A stretch of DNA of 64,000 nt from Akkermansiaceae bacterium. Its GTDB lineage: Bacteria; Verrucomicrobiota; Verrucomicrobiia; Verrucomicrobiales; Akkermansiaceae. Positions within the stretch are counted from its first letter, which is position 1. Every line of letters starts with the position of its first letter. Positions 18,119-26,109 of the stretch are shown here, one piece after another. Below the pieces are notes generated by a model that saw only the letters and a list, made by a program, of their open reading frames with translations, was not told the DNA's origin and did no database searches. Location: NCBI GenBank assembly GCA_017798145.1, contig CP059069.1, forward strand, positions 853,226-917,225, read 5' to 3'. The position numbers and the translations under genes were made by a program.

Positions 18119-19524
18119 TCGACATCATCCGCACCTAGGTAGCCGGCGCGGGAAAGGTAGCTCCATCCGCGCAGCCAGTTGCAAGACTCGGCGGTTCCGA
18201 ATGCACCGCGATAATCGACCGTTTCGAAAAATCCCGGAGGAGCGTCGGCCGGAAAGGCGGCGAGGGTGGCACCGAGCAGCGGGCTGTTGTCCGCAGGGCG
18301 CGGATCAAGCGCACCGACCGGAGTGCGGCTGATGCCACGGAGCAGAGGATCGGTTCCCGATACGTTGCCGGAACCTGCGGGATCGGCCGCACCGGCTCCG
18401 CCTATGTTCGGCACGATGCCTGCACCGCCCGCGAAGGTTCCCCAGGTGTTGTTGAGGAAGGTCGGTTTCGGGCTGCCGACCCCGTCCCCGGTGTTGCTCA
18501 GGGCGACGCCGTTGAAATCGTGGATCACCGAATTCGCAAGGGTTCCGGCGAAGTTGTCGGAAACCTGGATGCCATCGTCGATGCTGCCGACGGCTGTTGA
18601 GCCCGTGCCGAGCATGGTCATGTTGTAGATCTTCGTGAGCGCGAAGGGCGGGAGGCTGATGCTGTCGCCGTTTCCGCCGTCCCACTCGCCGCCATAGTCT
18701 CCGAGCGACGGGTTGTCGTTCTGGATCGAGAACCAGAACTGGTGGAATCCGGAGTGGCCTTGGTCGATGTCGAAGCTCTCGTCCTGGCAGAACGCCACGG
18801 CGATGCGCTTGGTGTTGACCGTGCCGCCGAAGAACTCGACGCCGTCATCGGAGTTGGAGATGACCTCGACGTTCTCGATGATGGTTCCGTTTCCGACACC
18901 GCCGAGGGTGAGGCCGTTGATCTCGTTGTTCGCCGCGAACTCGAAGCCGCCGAAGCGGATGGAGACGTAGCGGAGTATGCCGCTGTTGTCGGCGTTGTTG
19001 GGGGTCGCGCCGCCGCCGTAGGTGGTGAGGAGCGGGTCGCCGCTGTTGGGGAAGCCCTCGATGCGCGCCTCGCCGTCGTTGGCAGATCCGGTGATGCGGT
19101 TCACCTGGGCGTTTCCGAGCATGATGATGCCGCCCCAGAAGGAGGCATCGCCGAGAGCCGGATCCGGGAAGATCGAGGGATCGCCGTCCACTCCGCCGTC
19201 ACGCTCTTCGATGGCGGTGAAGACGATGGGCTTCGCGAGGGTGCCGTCAGCGATGAGCTTGGCACCACGGGTCGCGATGAGCGAGCCGAAGGTGGTGGTG
19301 GCCGGGGTGGTGGAGGTGTCCTGTGCCCGCCCACCAAGGATGGTTGTGCCAGGCTCGATCGTGAGGGTGGCGTTGTTTGTGATGAAGATCGGCTTCCTTA
19401 TGATGTAAGTGTTATCCGAAGTCCACGTCGTGTTCGCGGTGATGTTCGCGGTGACCGGCACATCCGCTGCGAAGAGCGGCGATATGTGCAAGCCCGCGAT
19501 GATGAATTTCATTGTTATTTTCAT
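17764..19524 (-). CDS. Secreted right-handed beta-helix-like protein with internal duplication (frameshifted in the second repeat)
   Basis: The frame gives 586 residues: a leader (MKITMKFIIAGLHISPLFA), a first repeat of about 445 residues (VTANITANTTWTSDNTYIIR ... GWSYLSRAGYL), and the start of a second, identical repeat that goes out of frame near 17795. Repeating turns such as NNATLTIEPGTTILGG, NNEINGLTLGGVGNGTIIE and NSDDGVEFFGG are typical of parallel beta-helix surface proteins. Homologues known to me are encoded beside TonB-dependent receptors and OprP-like porins. It lies 59 bp downstream of the receptor on the same strand, so it is probably co-transcribed with it and ends at the terminator at 16371-16405. 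Confidence 0.82.
   Translation of the reverse strand: MKITMKFIIAGLHISPLFAADVPVTANITANTTWTSDNTYIIRKPIFITNNATLTIEPGTTILGGRAQDTSTTPATTTFGSLIATRGAKLIADGTLAKPIVFTAIEERDGGVDGDPSIFPDPALGDASFWGGIIMLGNAQVNRITGSANDGEARIEGFPNSGDPLLTTYGGGATPNNADNSGILRYVSIRFGGFEFAANNEINGLTLGGVGNGTIIENVEVISNSDDGVEFFGGTVNTKRIAVAFCQDESFDIDQGHSGFHQFWFSIQNDNPSLGDYGGEWDGGNGDSISLPPFALTKIYNMTMLGTGSTAVGSIDDGIQVSDNFAGTLANSVIHDFNGVALSNTGDGVGSPKPTFLNNTWGTFAGGAGIVPNIGGAGAADPAGSGNVSGTDPLLRGISRTPVGALDPRPADNSPLLGATLAAFPADAPPGFFETVDYRGAFGTAESCNWLRGWSYLSRAGYLGADDVEVTANITANTTWTSDNTYIIRKPIFITNNATLTIEPGTTILGGRAQDTSTTPATTTFGSLIATRGAKLIADGTLAKPIVFTAIEERDGGVDGDPSIFPDPALGDASFWAASSCSETPR
18374..19456 (-). repeat. Copy A of a 1.08 kb direct tandem duplication
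   Basis: This is the first copy in coding order, offset by about 1,336-1,338 bp from copy B. The segment between the copies (18119-18373) is homologous to the tail after copy B (roughly 16783-17037) but clearly diverged, so the near-perfect block has sharp edges. Confidence 0.9.
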
Positions 19525-19583
19525 TGTGTCGATGTTGTTGGCTTCTTTGTGTTTGGCGTGCGGTTATATCCGTTTCCCAGGGC

Positions 19584-22500
19584 CTAGAATTGATATTCGA
19601 ACTTGAGACCGAACGACCTGCCCGGTTTGAAGGAAGAGAAGATCAAGTCAGTGCCGTCGAACACTTCAGTATCGGTCTCATCCAAAAGGTTCGCGATATT
19701 AAGGGTGACGATTCCGACACTGTCCCCTATGTCGAATTTCTTCTGGATGATGAGGTCCAGCTGGTTGAAAGCCTCGCGACGTACAGGCGGCTCGACCGCA
19801 CCCAATGGGACGGCGGTGAGGAAGGAGCCGGTGAGGTTGTAGTTGAGGTTGGCCGACCAACCGCTCTCCTCGTCCTCCCATCCAAGGCCGAGGTTGAAAA
19901 TGAAATCCGGCTGACCATCGAAGGTGGTTTGCACGAGGCCGCTGGGCGGTTGCTGGAACTCCAGGAGGGAGTCGATGAAAGTGAAATTCGATGAGATGCT
20001 CCACTGTTCGAGGAACCTTTTCTGAAGCTCGATCTCGACACCCTGTAGCGACCCGCTCTCGCCATTGATGAAGGTACGGTCGCCGAGGGTGTATGCCTGG
20101 GCGATGGGTGAATCCAGGGACTTCTGGAAAAGGCTGATGGCGATCTGGGACTCCGCGTCGGGGCGCCACTCCCAACGGATATCGAAGTTGTCAATGAGTG
20201 TATCCGTCAGATTCGGGTTCCCCTGGAAAGCATCACCGGAAGCCTGGTCAACGGTCCGGATCGGCGCGAACTCGAAGAAAGTGGGCCTAGCCACCGTCCG
20301 CGACCAGGCGGCGGTAAGAAGAAATTCCTCATCATCGCCGAAGGTTCGGTTGATGGTGATGCCGGGCAGCAGGTATTCGTTGGAAATTGTCGTGCGGGGA
20401 ATGACGGTTCCCGGCGGATTGAGTCCGGGCAGAACCTCGAAAGTCCGGTCTTCCGCCTCGAAGCGCGCACCGCCGATGATCTCCCAGCGCCCGAACCCGA
20501 TGTTCGCCTGCATGTATGCCGCGTTGAGACTGGTTTCCGCATCGACGTTGCGAACCGTATTCCCGGCATTGGTATTTTCCTCGATGAAAATCCCGTTGGA
20601 AAGGTTGTTGTTCGCGTGACCGTTGAAAATCGGGTTCCCGTTCGGGTTGGTCGTTCCGTTGATGCCATCCAAGTAGTCTATGCCAAATTGCCCGCCGTTT
20701 CCGGTGTTGAGCAGCCCGTTGAGACGTTGTCCGATGTTGTAGGTGAAGAAGCGGCCCCTCACCTCCCTGCTGCGCTCGAAGCCGTTCCCACCCACCTTGA
20801 GCTTGAAGACGTTGCCGTCGTCGTCGCTGTAGACGGGAAGGGTGAGATCGATCCTCTTGTTCGTTGATTCCTCGGTGGTGCTGAGAGTTTCGCGGAACGA
20901 CTGGCTCTGGGCGGGGTTGATTCCGTAGATGTCCGAGAGGGTGAGGATTTCCCCAAGCGAAGGGTCGAAGATAGCTCCCGGGATGCTCTGGATGGCCGGA
21001 TCCGTGAAGTCGAGCTGTGAAAAGAACGCCGTGCGTGTGCCCGGTCTTTCCTCGATCGCATCGCTCAGAGAGTAGAGCCAATCGATCTCGATGGGCTCCT
21101 CGTCGTCGCCGAACTCATGGTGCCCCTCGGCTTGCTTGAGGGTCAGTGTCCTGCGCAGGGGGATGATGCTATCGAGTGCCTGGAACGTGGCGGCTGTCGC
21201 GCCAAATGGGGTGGACTGCAAGGCTCCCGTGGGAAGGGTTCCCGGCCCGGCGAAATCCGCGAACTGGCCGGAGCCGGCCGTATCGTCATTGATCCTGCGC
21301 GCCTGAATCACCTCGTCCTCGGCGGCGTGGTTCTGGAAAGCCGTGAAGCTCAGGCTGTGTCGGTCCTTCCACCGCAGGCCGGCCGCGCCGAGTATCCCGT
21401 ATCCGGCGGAATTGGTGTAGCGGTCTTCCGTCTGTGTCCTGTTCAGGATGTCGTCAGGTGTTCCTGAAACACCGTCTGCTCCGGGATTCAAGCTCCTGCC
21501 GACGGTGACATCCCGCTTGGCGGCACTTCCGTTCGATGATGTCCCTGCCACGACGACACCCAAATCAAGGTCTTCGGAAATCCTGAACGTATCGCCGAAG
21601 GTGATCGCAAACGACTCGGGGATTTTTGAATCACCTTCTACCGGGCGCAGCGGTGAACTCAGATGCAACGCCTCGGCTTGGGAGATGGCCTCCAGGGCGA
21701 TCGGGTTGGTCGGCGTCGGGACGCGCCCGGAGGTCGTGCCGGAAACCCAGCTTCCCTGATCAGGGACGCCGGGGGGCAACGAGTCGTCCACCCTGCCGAA
21801 CAATCCGAGATCAGCGCCCGAGGTGAAAAAATCCCCGTCGAGGTTCATGTTGTAGCGCTGGCCGTATTCCACTTTCAGGATGCGCTCGCTGGGAAACTGT
21901 AGGGTCTTGATGGCCACCGTTCCGCCGGCGAATTCCGCAGGAAGCTCCGGGGTGAAGGTTTTGTAGATGGAGATAGATTCGAGCAGATCGCTGGGAAAAA
22001 GATCAAGCTGCACCGCCTTTTTCGAAGGGTCTGCGGATGAGATCAGAGCGCCGTTCACAAGCGTGTTCGAATACCTGTCACCCAGCCCGCGGACAACCGC
22101 ATAGCGCCCGCCGACGATGTTCGCGCCGGAAATTTTGGCGACGGCATCGCCAGCATCGCCGATTCCCGATCTCGAGAAGTCATCCTTGCTGATCCCGGAA
22201 GCGATGCTTGAGGTCAGTTCCAGATCCATGAACAGATCCCCCTGCGAGTCGCCCTGATACTCGCCGATCACCGTCTCCTCCTCCATGGTGAAAACATTCT
22301 CGGAGTCGTCGGTGGGTTTCACCCGGAGCCCGAAGCGGACTTCGGACGGGGAGCCTTCGATGACGGTTATGACAGTCGTGTCGCCGAAGTATCCGAGCTG
22401 GGATGCCTCGATGTTGAAGGTGCCGGGTGGCACGCCGTCGAAACGGTATTTCCCCTGGGCATCCGTCTCCGAAGTCCGGCCTGTGCCGGCGATCTCGACA

Positions 22501-22985
22501 AGGGCTCCCGCGATCGGGTTGAGGGTGGTTGCATCGGAAACCTCCCCGAAAATCATGCAGTTGCCCACGGCATTTTCGAAAAGGGCGAGCCCCGCCGGAT
22601 TGCCGGCTGGAGGGATGCCATCCGGCGGGGCGATGGGTGGCAGATCACCGGGAGACCATGGCGGTGCCTGTCCGGGATCATCGTTTTGCCGGATTGCGCG
22701 GAAGCTCGGGAATGGTTTCGCCTCCTCTTGTTTCCTGGGCAGCCGGCAGGGCAAGGGAACCTGTGGAGGCGGCGGCCATGTGAACGGATTCCCTGGGCGC
22801 ATGGGCAGCGGATCCCATGAAAGAATGGAAGGTGCTCCGGTAGAAGCCGCCAGAAGGGGCATAGGCGGCAGCCCCATCGAGATGATGACAATTACGGCAA
22901 CCGTGCGAAGGGCTGCCGGTAGCCGTAGCATGGGAAAACCCTGCTTGCGGTCATCCGACGGTGATGTGATGTTGGGAAAGGCCAT
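19584..22985 (-). CDS. TonB-dependent outer-membrane receptor with carboxypeptidase-regulatory-like domain
   Basis: The 1,133-residue product has a leader (hydrophobic core VAVIVIISMGLPPMPLLA; ATG 22931 is an alternative start), a Pro-rich stretch to about residue 125, and a CarboxypepD_reg-like domain (CMIFGEVSDATTLNPIAGAL ... YRFDGVPPGTF). A short linker EEETVIGEY then leads to the plug (ISGANIVGGRYAVVRGLGDR, LPAEFAGGTVAIKT), and the 22-strand barrel ends in SFGLKFEYQF with a terminal Phe. It should import a substrate too large or scarce for porins using TonB energy. A Pho-box-like site precedes it, which suggests a phosphorus-containing substrate; that is inference. Confidence 0.92.
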   Translation of the reverse strand: MAFPNITSPSDDRKQGFPMLRLPAALRTVAVIVIISMGLPPMPLLAASTGAPSILSWDPLPMRPGNPFTWPPPPQVPLPCRLPRKQEEAKPFPSFRAIRQNDDPGQAPPWSPGDLPPIAPPDGIPPAGNPAGLALFENAVGNCMIFGEVSDATTLNPIAGALVEIAGTGRTSETDAQGKYRFDGVPPGTFNIEASQLGYFGDTTVITVIEGSPSEVRFGLRVKPTDDSENVFTMEEETVIGEYQGDSQGDLFMDLELTSSIASGISKDDFSRSGIGDAGDAVAKISGANIVGGRYAVVRGLGDRYSNTLVNGALISSADPSKKAVQLDLFPSDLLESISIYKTFTPELPAEFAGGTVAIKTLQFPSERILKVEYGQRYNMNLDGDFFTSGADLGLFGRVDDSLPPGVPDQGSWVSGTTSGRVPTPTNPIALEAISQAEALHLSSPLRPVEGDSKIPESFAITFGDTFRISEDLDLGVVVAGTSSNGSAAKRDVTVGRSLNPGADGVSGTPDDILNRTQTEDRYTNSAGYGILGAAGLRWKDRHSLSFTAFQNHAAEDEVIQARRINDDTAGSGQFADFAGPGTLPTGALQSTPFGATAATFQALDSIIPLRRTLTLKQAEGHHEFGDDEEPIEIDWLYSLSDAIEERPGTRTAFFSQLDFTDPAIQSIPGAIFDPSLGEILTLSDIYGINPAQSQSFRETLSTTEESTNKRIDLTLPVYSDDDGNVFKLKVGGNGFERSREVRGRFFTYNIGQRLNGLLNTGNGGQFGIDYLDGINGTTNPNGNPIFNGHANNNLSNGIFIEENTNAGNTVRNVDAETSLNAAYMQANIGFGRWEIIGGARFEAEDRTFEVLPGLNPPGTVIPRTTISNEYLLPGITINRTFGDDEEFLLTAAWSRTVARPTFFEFAPIRTVDQASGDAFQGNPNLTDTLIDNFDIRWEWRPDAESQIAISLFQKSLDSPIAQAYTLGDRTFINGESGSLQGVEIELQKRFLEQWSISSNFTFIDSLLEFQQPPSGLVQTTFDGQPDFIFNLGLGWEDEESGWSANLNYNLTGSFLTAVPLGAVEPPVRREAFNQLDLIIQKKFDIGDSVGIVTLNIANLLDETDTEVFDGTDLIFSSFKPGRSFGLKFEYQF

Positions 22986-23068
22986 GGCGAACCGGATGGC
23001 ATCGTTCCCTAGCCACCTGCGATGAGGTGGAAGTAGATCCTAGGAAGCTTCCCAAGAAGTTGGGCTTC

Positions 23069-23086
23069 GTGACGGTTTTGTGACAA
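23069..23086 (-). promoter_or_regulatory. Pho-box-like PhoB binding site
   Basis: The minus strand reads TTGTCACAAAACCGTCAC, two 7-base half sites in direct orientation with 11-base spacing. It matches the E. coli Pho box consensus CTGTCATAAAACTGTCAC at 15 of 18 positions, counting allowed alternatives. It lies 83 bp before the TonB-dependent receptor start, in the 144 bp gap after the CdaR-like ORF. PhoB activates genes during phosphate limitation. The match was made by eye. Confidence 0.6.
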
Positions 23087-23129
23087 AGCGGAATCCCCCT
23101 CCCAATACGGAGTATCCCCGGCCCGGCGC

Positions 23130-23303
23130 TCAGCGCCGCGGCCTCAGGGTATCCTCATCCACAGGCACTGCCCGGGGAGTGGCATTTCCATCGTCATCGT
23201 AGGGCGATGTGGAGAGGTGGCTCTTAATCAGAAACCAGATCCCGGTCGCCAGAAGCAGGCTCAGGAGTTTCGCGAACCAGTTTTTCGTCAGTCTCAGTTT
23301 CAT
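23130..23303 (-). CDS. Small membrane protein resembling the N-terminal anchor of CdaR (YbbR)
   Basis: This 57-codon ORF starts inside the end of cdaA (80 bp overlap, different frame) and stops at 23130. It encodes MKLRLTKNWFAKLLSLLLAT, then GIWFLIKSHLSTS and a polar tail rich in Asp and Pro. The NWxxKLLSLLLAxxxWF pattern is the start of CdaR/YbbR, the membrane regulator encoded directly after cdaA in many bacteria. The roughly 300 residues of extracytoplasmic YbbR repeats are absent: the protein ends about 30 residues after the helix. No Shine-Dalgarno is visible. It may be a minimal CdaR or a remnant; the conserved position and helix argue for a real gene. Confidence 0.65.
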   Translation of the reverse strand: MKLRLTKNWFAKLLSLLLATGIWFLIKSHLSTSPYDDDGNATPRAVPVDEDTLRPRR

Positions 23304-24063
23304 TGGAGGATTGGCCGGAGAAAAAGATCTCGGAGATTTTCTCGCGGAACTGTTTTTCCGTGAGGTTGCGCTGGAGGTTCCCGTTCTCGCAGATCGAGAT
23401 ACTGCCGGTTTCCTCGCTGACGACCACCGCGATGGAATCCGTGCGCTCGGTCAAGCCGATCGCGGCGCGGTGGCGCAGCCCGGTGGAGCGGTCTTTCATC
23501 TCCCTCTCGGTGACGGGAAAGACACATGCCGCCGCAGCGACCCTATCGTCGGCGATGACCATGCCGCCGTCATGCAGCGGGGATTTCGGGAAAAACACGC
23601 TCATCGCCAGCTCCGGGGTGAAATGTGCATCCAGCACCACTCCGGTTTCCATCTGCTCCTTGAGAGAGATGCCACGCTGGATGGCGAAGAGTGCGCCGAT
23701 ACGTTTTTTCGAGAGCAGTACCACCGCATCCGCAAGTCTCTCGACGAAGGCCAGGCGGCGCTTGCTGGTCAGGGAAAAGAAGCGGCTGCTGCCGAGACGT
23801 GCAAGCCCGTTGCGCAGTTCCGGCTGGAAAATCACCAGCAATGCGAAGGCCAGCACCGCGGCGGAACGCGTGATGATCCAGCCTATCACCATGAAATCGA
23901 AAATCTCGGTCACCAGGGCCAGCGCAACCAGGATCAGTCCGAGGCCAATGAGGATCTGCGCGCCCCGTGTCGCCCGGAAGGCGCGGTAGAGCTGGTAGAT
24001 GCATGTGGCCAGGATCAATATCTCTATCCCGTCCCTCCAATGCTTCTGAATGAAATCCCACAT
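23224..24063 (-). CDS. cdaA: Diadenylate cyclase (CdaA/DacA type)
   Basis: The 279-residue product has the CdaA layout: three membrane helices in the first 85 residues (including IEILILATCIYQLYRAF, GLGLILVALALVTEIF and AVLAFALLVIFQPELR), then the DAC domain. The catalytic region reads SPLHDGGMVIADDRVAAAAC and GLRHRAAIGLTERTDSIAVV. The RHR motif is intact, but the usual DGA is DGG. It makes cyclic di-AMP from two ATP at the membrane, a messenger for osmolyte and potassium balance and cell-wall state. The C-terminal tail from about residue 250 is charged and overlaps the CdaR-like ORF. It is divergent from manA across 94 bp. Confidence 0.92.
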   Translation of the reverse strand: MWDFIQKHWRDGIEILILATCIYQLYRAFRATRGAQILIGLGLILVALALVTEIFDFMVIGWIITRSAAVLAFALLVIFQPELRNGLARLGSSRFFSLTSKRRLAFVERLADAVVLLSKKRIGALFAIQRGISLKEQMETGVVLDAHFTPELAMSVFFPKSPLHDGGMVIADDRVAAAACVFPVTEREMKDRSTGLRHRAAIGLTERTDSIAVVVSEETGSISICENGNLQRNLTEKQFREKISEIFFSGQSSNETETDEKLVRETPEPASGDRDLVSD

Positions 24064-24096
24064 GTCTGGGAAGGAAACTAATGGCTAGGCGGAATT

Positions 24097-24130
24097 CTGT
24101 CACTTGCAAAGACCATTGCCCTTGTGACAG
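24097..24130. promoter_or_regulatory. Inverted repeat CTGTCAC-N20-GTGACAG between cdaA and manA
   Basis: A perfect 7-base inverted repeat with a 20-base spacer lies in the 94 bp divergent intergenic region, 34 bp from the cdaA start and 28 bp from the manA start. It could be an operator for a dimeric regulator of both genes. The half site resembles a Pho-box half, but the orientation is inverted, so it is not a standard Pho box. Confidence 0.35.
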
Positions 24131-24157
24131 CGCACCCGCATCGCATAGCATGCAGCC

Positions 24158-25081
24158 ATGCAACCCATCACATTTCGCCCAATCTACAAGGAACGCATCT
24201 GGGGCGGCAGGCAGCTGGAGGAACGTTATGGCCGCAGCCTCCCGGCCCCGGAAATCCCCTACGGCGAGGCATGGGAGATCGTGGACCGCGAGGATGCGCA
24301 ATCAGTCGTCGATGGGGGCGGGTTTTCGGGGAAATCCCTGCACGAGCTGTGGACCGACCGCCGCGAGGAAATTTTCGGGGAAGGGCTGCCGGACTCACCG
24401 CGCTTCCCCATTCTCATCAAGATCCTCGATTGCGCAGACGATCTCTCGATCCAGGTACATCCCCCCGCCGACATCGCGCCCGAACTCGGCGGCGAACCAA
24501 AGACGGAGATGTGGTACATCGCCGACTGCAAGCCGGGCGCGAAGCTCTACGTCGGCCTCAAGGACGGGGCTGACCGCGCTAGCTTCGAGAAAGCAATCTC
24601 CGAGGGAACCGTCGCCGATCAAGTCCACGCCATCTTGCCGGAAAAAGGCCGGTCCATCTTCATCGAATCCGGGCGGCTCCATGCCATCGGCGCAGGATTC
24701 CTCATACACGAGATTCAGCAGAACTCCGACACCACCTACCGCGTCTTCGACTGGAACCGCACCGACGCCCAAGGCAATCCCCGCGATCTCCACGTCGCCG
24801 AATCCCTCGCCTGCATCGACTTCACCGACCACGAGCCCGGCATGGACGAACCTGTCGGCAAGACGCTCGCCACCTGCCCGTTTTTCAAAACAACCCTCCA
24901 CCACCTCGATGCGGGCGACACGATCGGCAACGAATCCCCCGTCCGCTTCTCGCTCATCACAGTGATCGAAGGCGCGCTGGCGGGCGGCTTCATAACGGGA
25001 CAAACCCTGCTTCTTCCAAGATCAGCAGCCTCCCTTGTGGCGGAACGGGACACGAAGGTTCTCCGGATTGTCATTCCCTGA
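24158..25081 (+). CDS. manA: Mannose-6-phosphate isomerase, class I
   Basis: The 307-residue product matches the short, Bacillus-type class I phosphomannose isomerases: IYKERIWGGRQLEERYG at the N-terminus, the zinc-site residues in LSIQVHPPADIAPEL and GEPKTEMWYIADC, and the GRLHAIGAGFLIHEIQQNSD segment with further ligand and active-site residues, then TYRVFDWNR. It interconverts fructose-6-phosphate and mannose-6-phosphate, feeding GDP-mannose synthesis or mannose use. The start is the ATG before QPITFRPIYK. The neighbours give no pathway context. Confidence 0.92.
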   Translation: MQPITFRPIYKERIWGGRQLEERYGRSLPAPEIPYGEAWEIVDREDAQSVVDGGGFSGKSLHELWTDRREEIFGEGLPDSPRFPILIKILDCADDLSIQVHPPADIAPELGGEPKTEMWYIADCKPGAKLYVGLKDGADRASFEKAISEGTVADQVHAILPEKGRSIFIESGRLHAIGAGFLIHEIQQNSDTTYRVFDWNRTDAQGNPRDLHVAESLACIDFTDHEPGMDEPVGKTLATCPFFKTTLHHLDAGDTIGNESPVRFSLITVIEGALAGGFITGQTLLLPRSAASLVAERDTKVLRIVIP

Positions 25082-25163
25082 GATGGAAATTTTTTTGGAA
25101 TTTTGCCCGATGCGGTGAAATCCGCTTCCCCTCCCGATTCGTTTTCCCCACACTCCCAACCCC

Positions 25164-26063
25164 ATGGCAAAGCAAGCACTCGGCAAAGGACTCGGCGCAC
25201 TGATCAAGAAGAACAGCGTCCTTCCCGGACAGCCTCCCTCCGCTTCGACAGATGACTCGCCGCGCGTCCGCGACATCGCCATCGACAACGTCATCCCCTC
25301 CCCGCTCCAGCCGCGCAACCAGTTCATCGACGCGCCCCTCGACGACCTCGTCGATTCCATCCGCCAGCACGGCATCATCCAGCCGCTGATCGCGCGTTTG
25401 GTGGACGGGAAATACGAACTCATCGCCGGTGAGCGCCGCTGGCGCGCCTCGAAAAAACTCGGGCTCGCCACCGTGCCCGTCATCGAGCGCATCGCCACGG
25501 ACCGGGATGTTTTGGAAATGGCACTCATCGAGAACCTCCAGCGCGAGGATCTCAACCCGATCGAGGAAGCCGCCGGATACGTCCGTCTCGCCAAGGAATT
25601 CACCCTCAAGCAGGAAGAGATCGCCACCCGCGTCGGCAAATCCCGCGCCTCCGTCGCCAACGCGATGCGCCTTCTCGATCTCCATCCCGACATCCAGTCG
25701 AACCTGGCGCAGCGCCAGATCACAGTCGGCCATGCCAAGGCGATTCTCGCGCTCAAGGATGCCGGTACCCAAAAGCTCGCCGCAGACCAGATCATCCGCC
25801 GCCAGCTCACCGTCCGCGCCGCCGAGAAACTCACCCAATCCCTCCTCGCCAACCCATCGGGCGCATCCGATCCGAAAAAGGCGCCGCCGAAAGAAATCGA
25901 CATCCACGTCCGAGAGATCACCAAGCGCCTCCAGGAGCACCTCGCCACCCACGTCTTCGTCAACCACTCCGCGAAAAAAGGGAAAATCGAGATCGAATAC
26001 TACGGCAACGACGACCTCGACCGCATCCTAGAGCTCCTCCGCCTCCCCGCTACAACCCTGTAG
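25164..26063 (+). CDS. parB: ParB/Spo0J chromosome partitioning protein
   Basis: The 299-residue product begins with the ParA-interacting motif LGKGLGALIKKN. The ParB N-terminal CTPase domain follows (IIQPLIARLVDGKYELIAGERRWRA, with GERRWRA as the signature, then ALIENLQREDLNPIEEA). A helix-turn-helix (FTLKQEEIATRVGKSRASVANAMRLLDL) and a C-terminal dimerisation region complete it. It binds parS sites near the replication origin and loads as a CTP-dependent clamp. No parA is present in this window, which is unusual because the two are often adjacent. I could not find a parS-like TGTTTCACGTGAAACA. Confidence 0.93.
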   Translation: MAKQALGKGLGALIKKNSVLPGQPPSASTDDSPRVRDIAIDNVIPSPLQPRNQFIDAPLDDLVDSIRQHGIIQPLIARLVDGKYELIAGERRWRASKKLGLATVPVIERIATDRDVLEMALIENLQREDLNPIEEAAGYVRLAKEFTLKQEEIATRVGKSRASVANAMRLLDLHPDIQSNLAQRQITVGHAKAILALKDAGTQKLAADQIIRRQLTVRAAEKLTQSLLANPSGASDPKKAPPKEIDIHVREITKRLQEHLATHVFVNHSAKKGKIEIEYYGNDDLDRILELLRLPATTL

Positions 26064-26109
26064 AGGCAACCGCGGCGGCGGGCTGCGGCCACGAAGCCAG
26101 AATTTGGCC

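Noticed and set aside
23124-23136. GGCGCTCAGCGCC palindrome as a terminator after the cdaA operon
   Set aside because: The stem is only five base pairs and has no T-run behind it on the minus strand; not strong enough to call.
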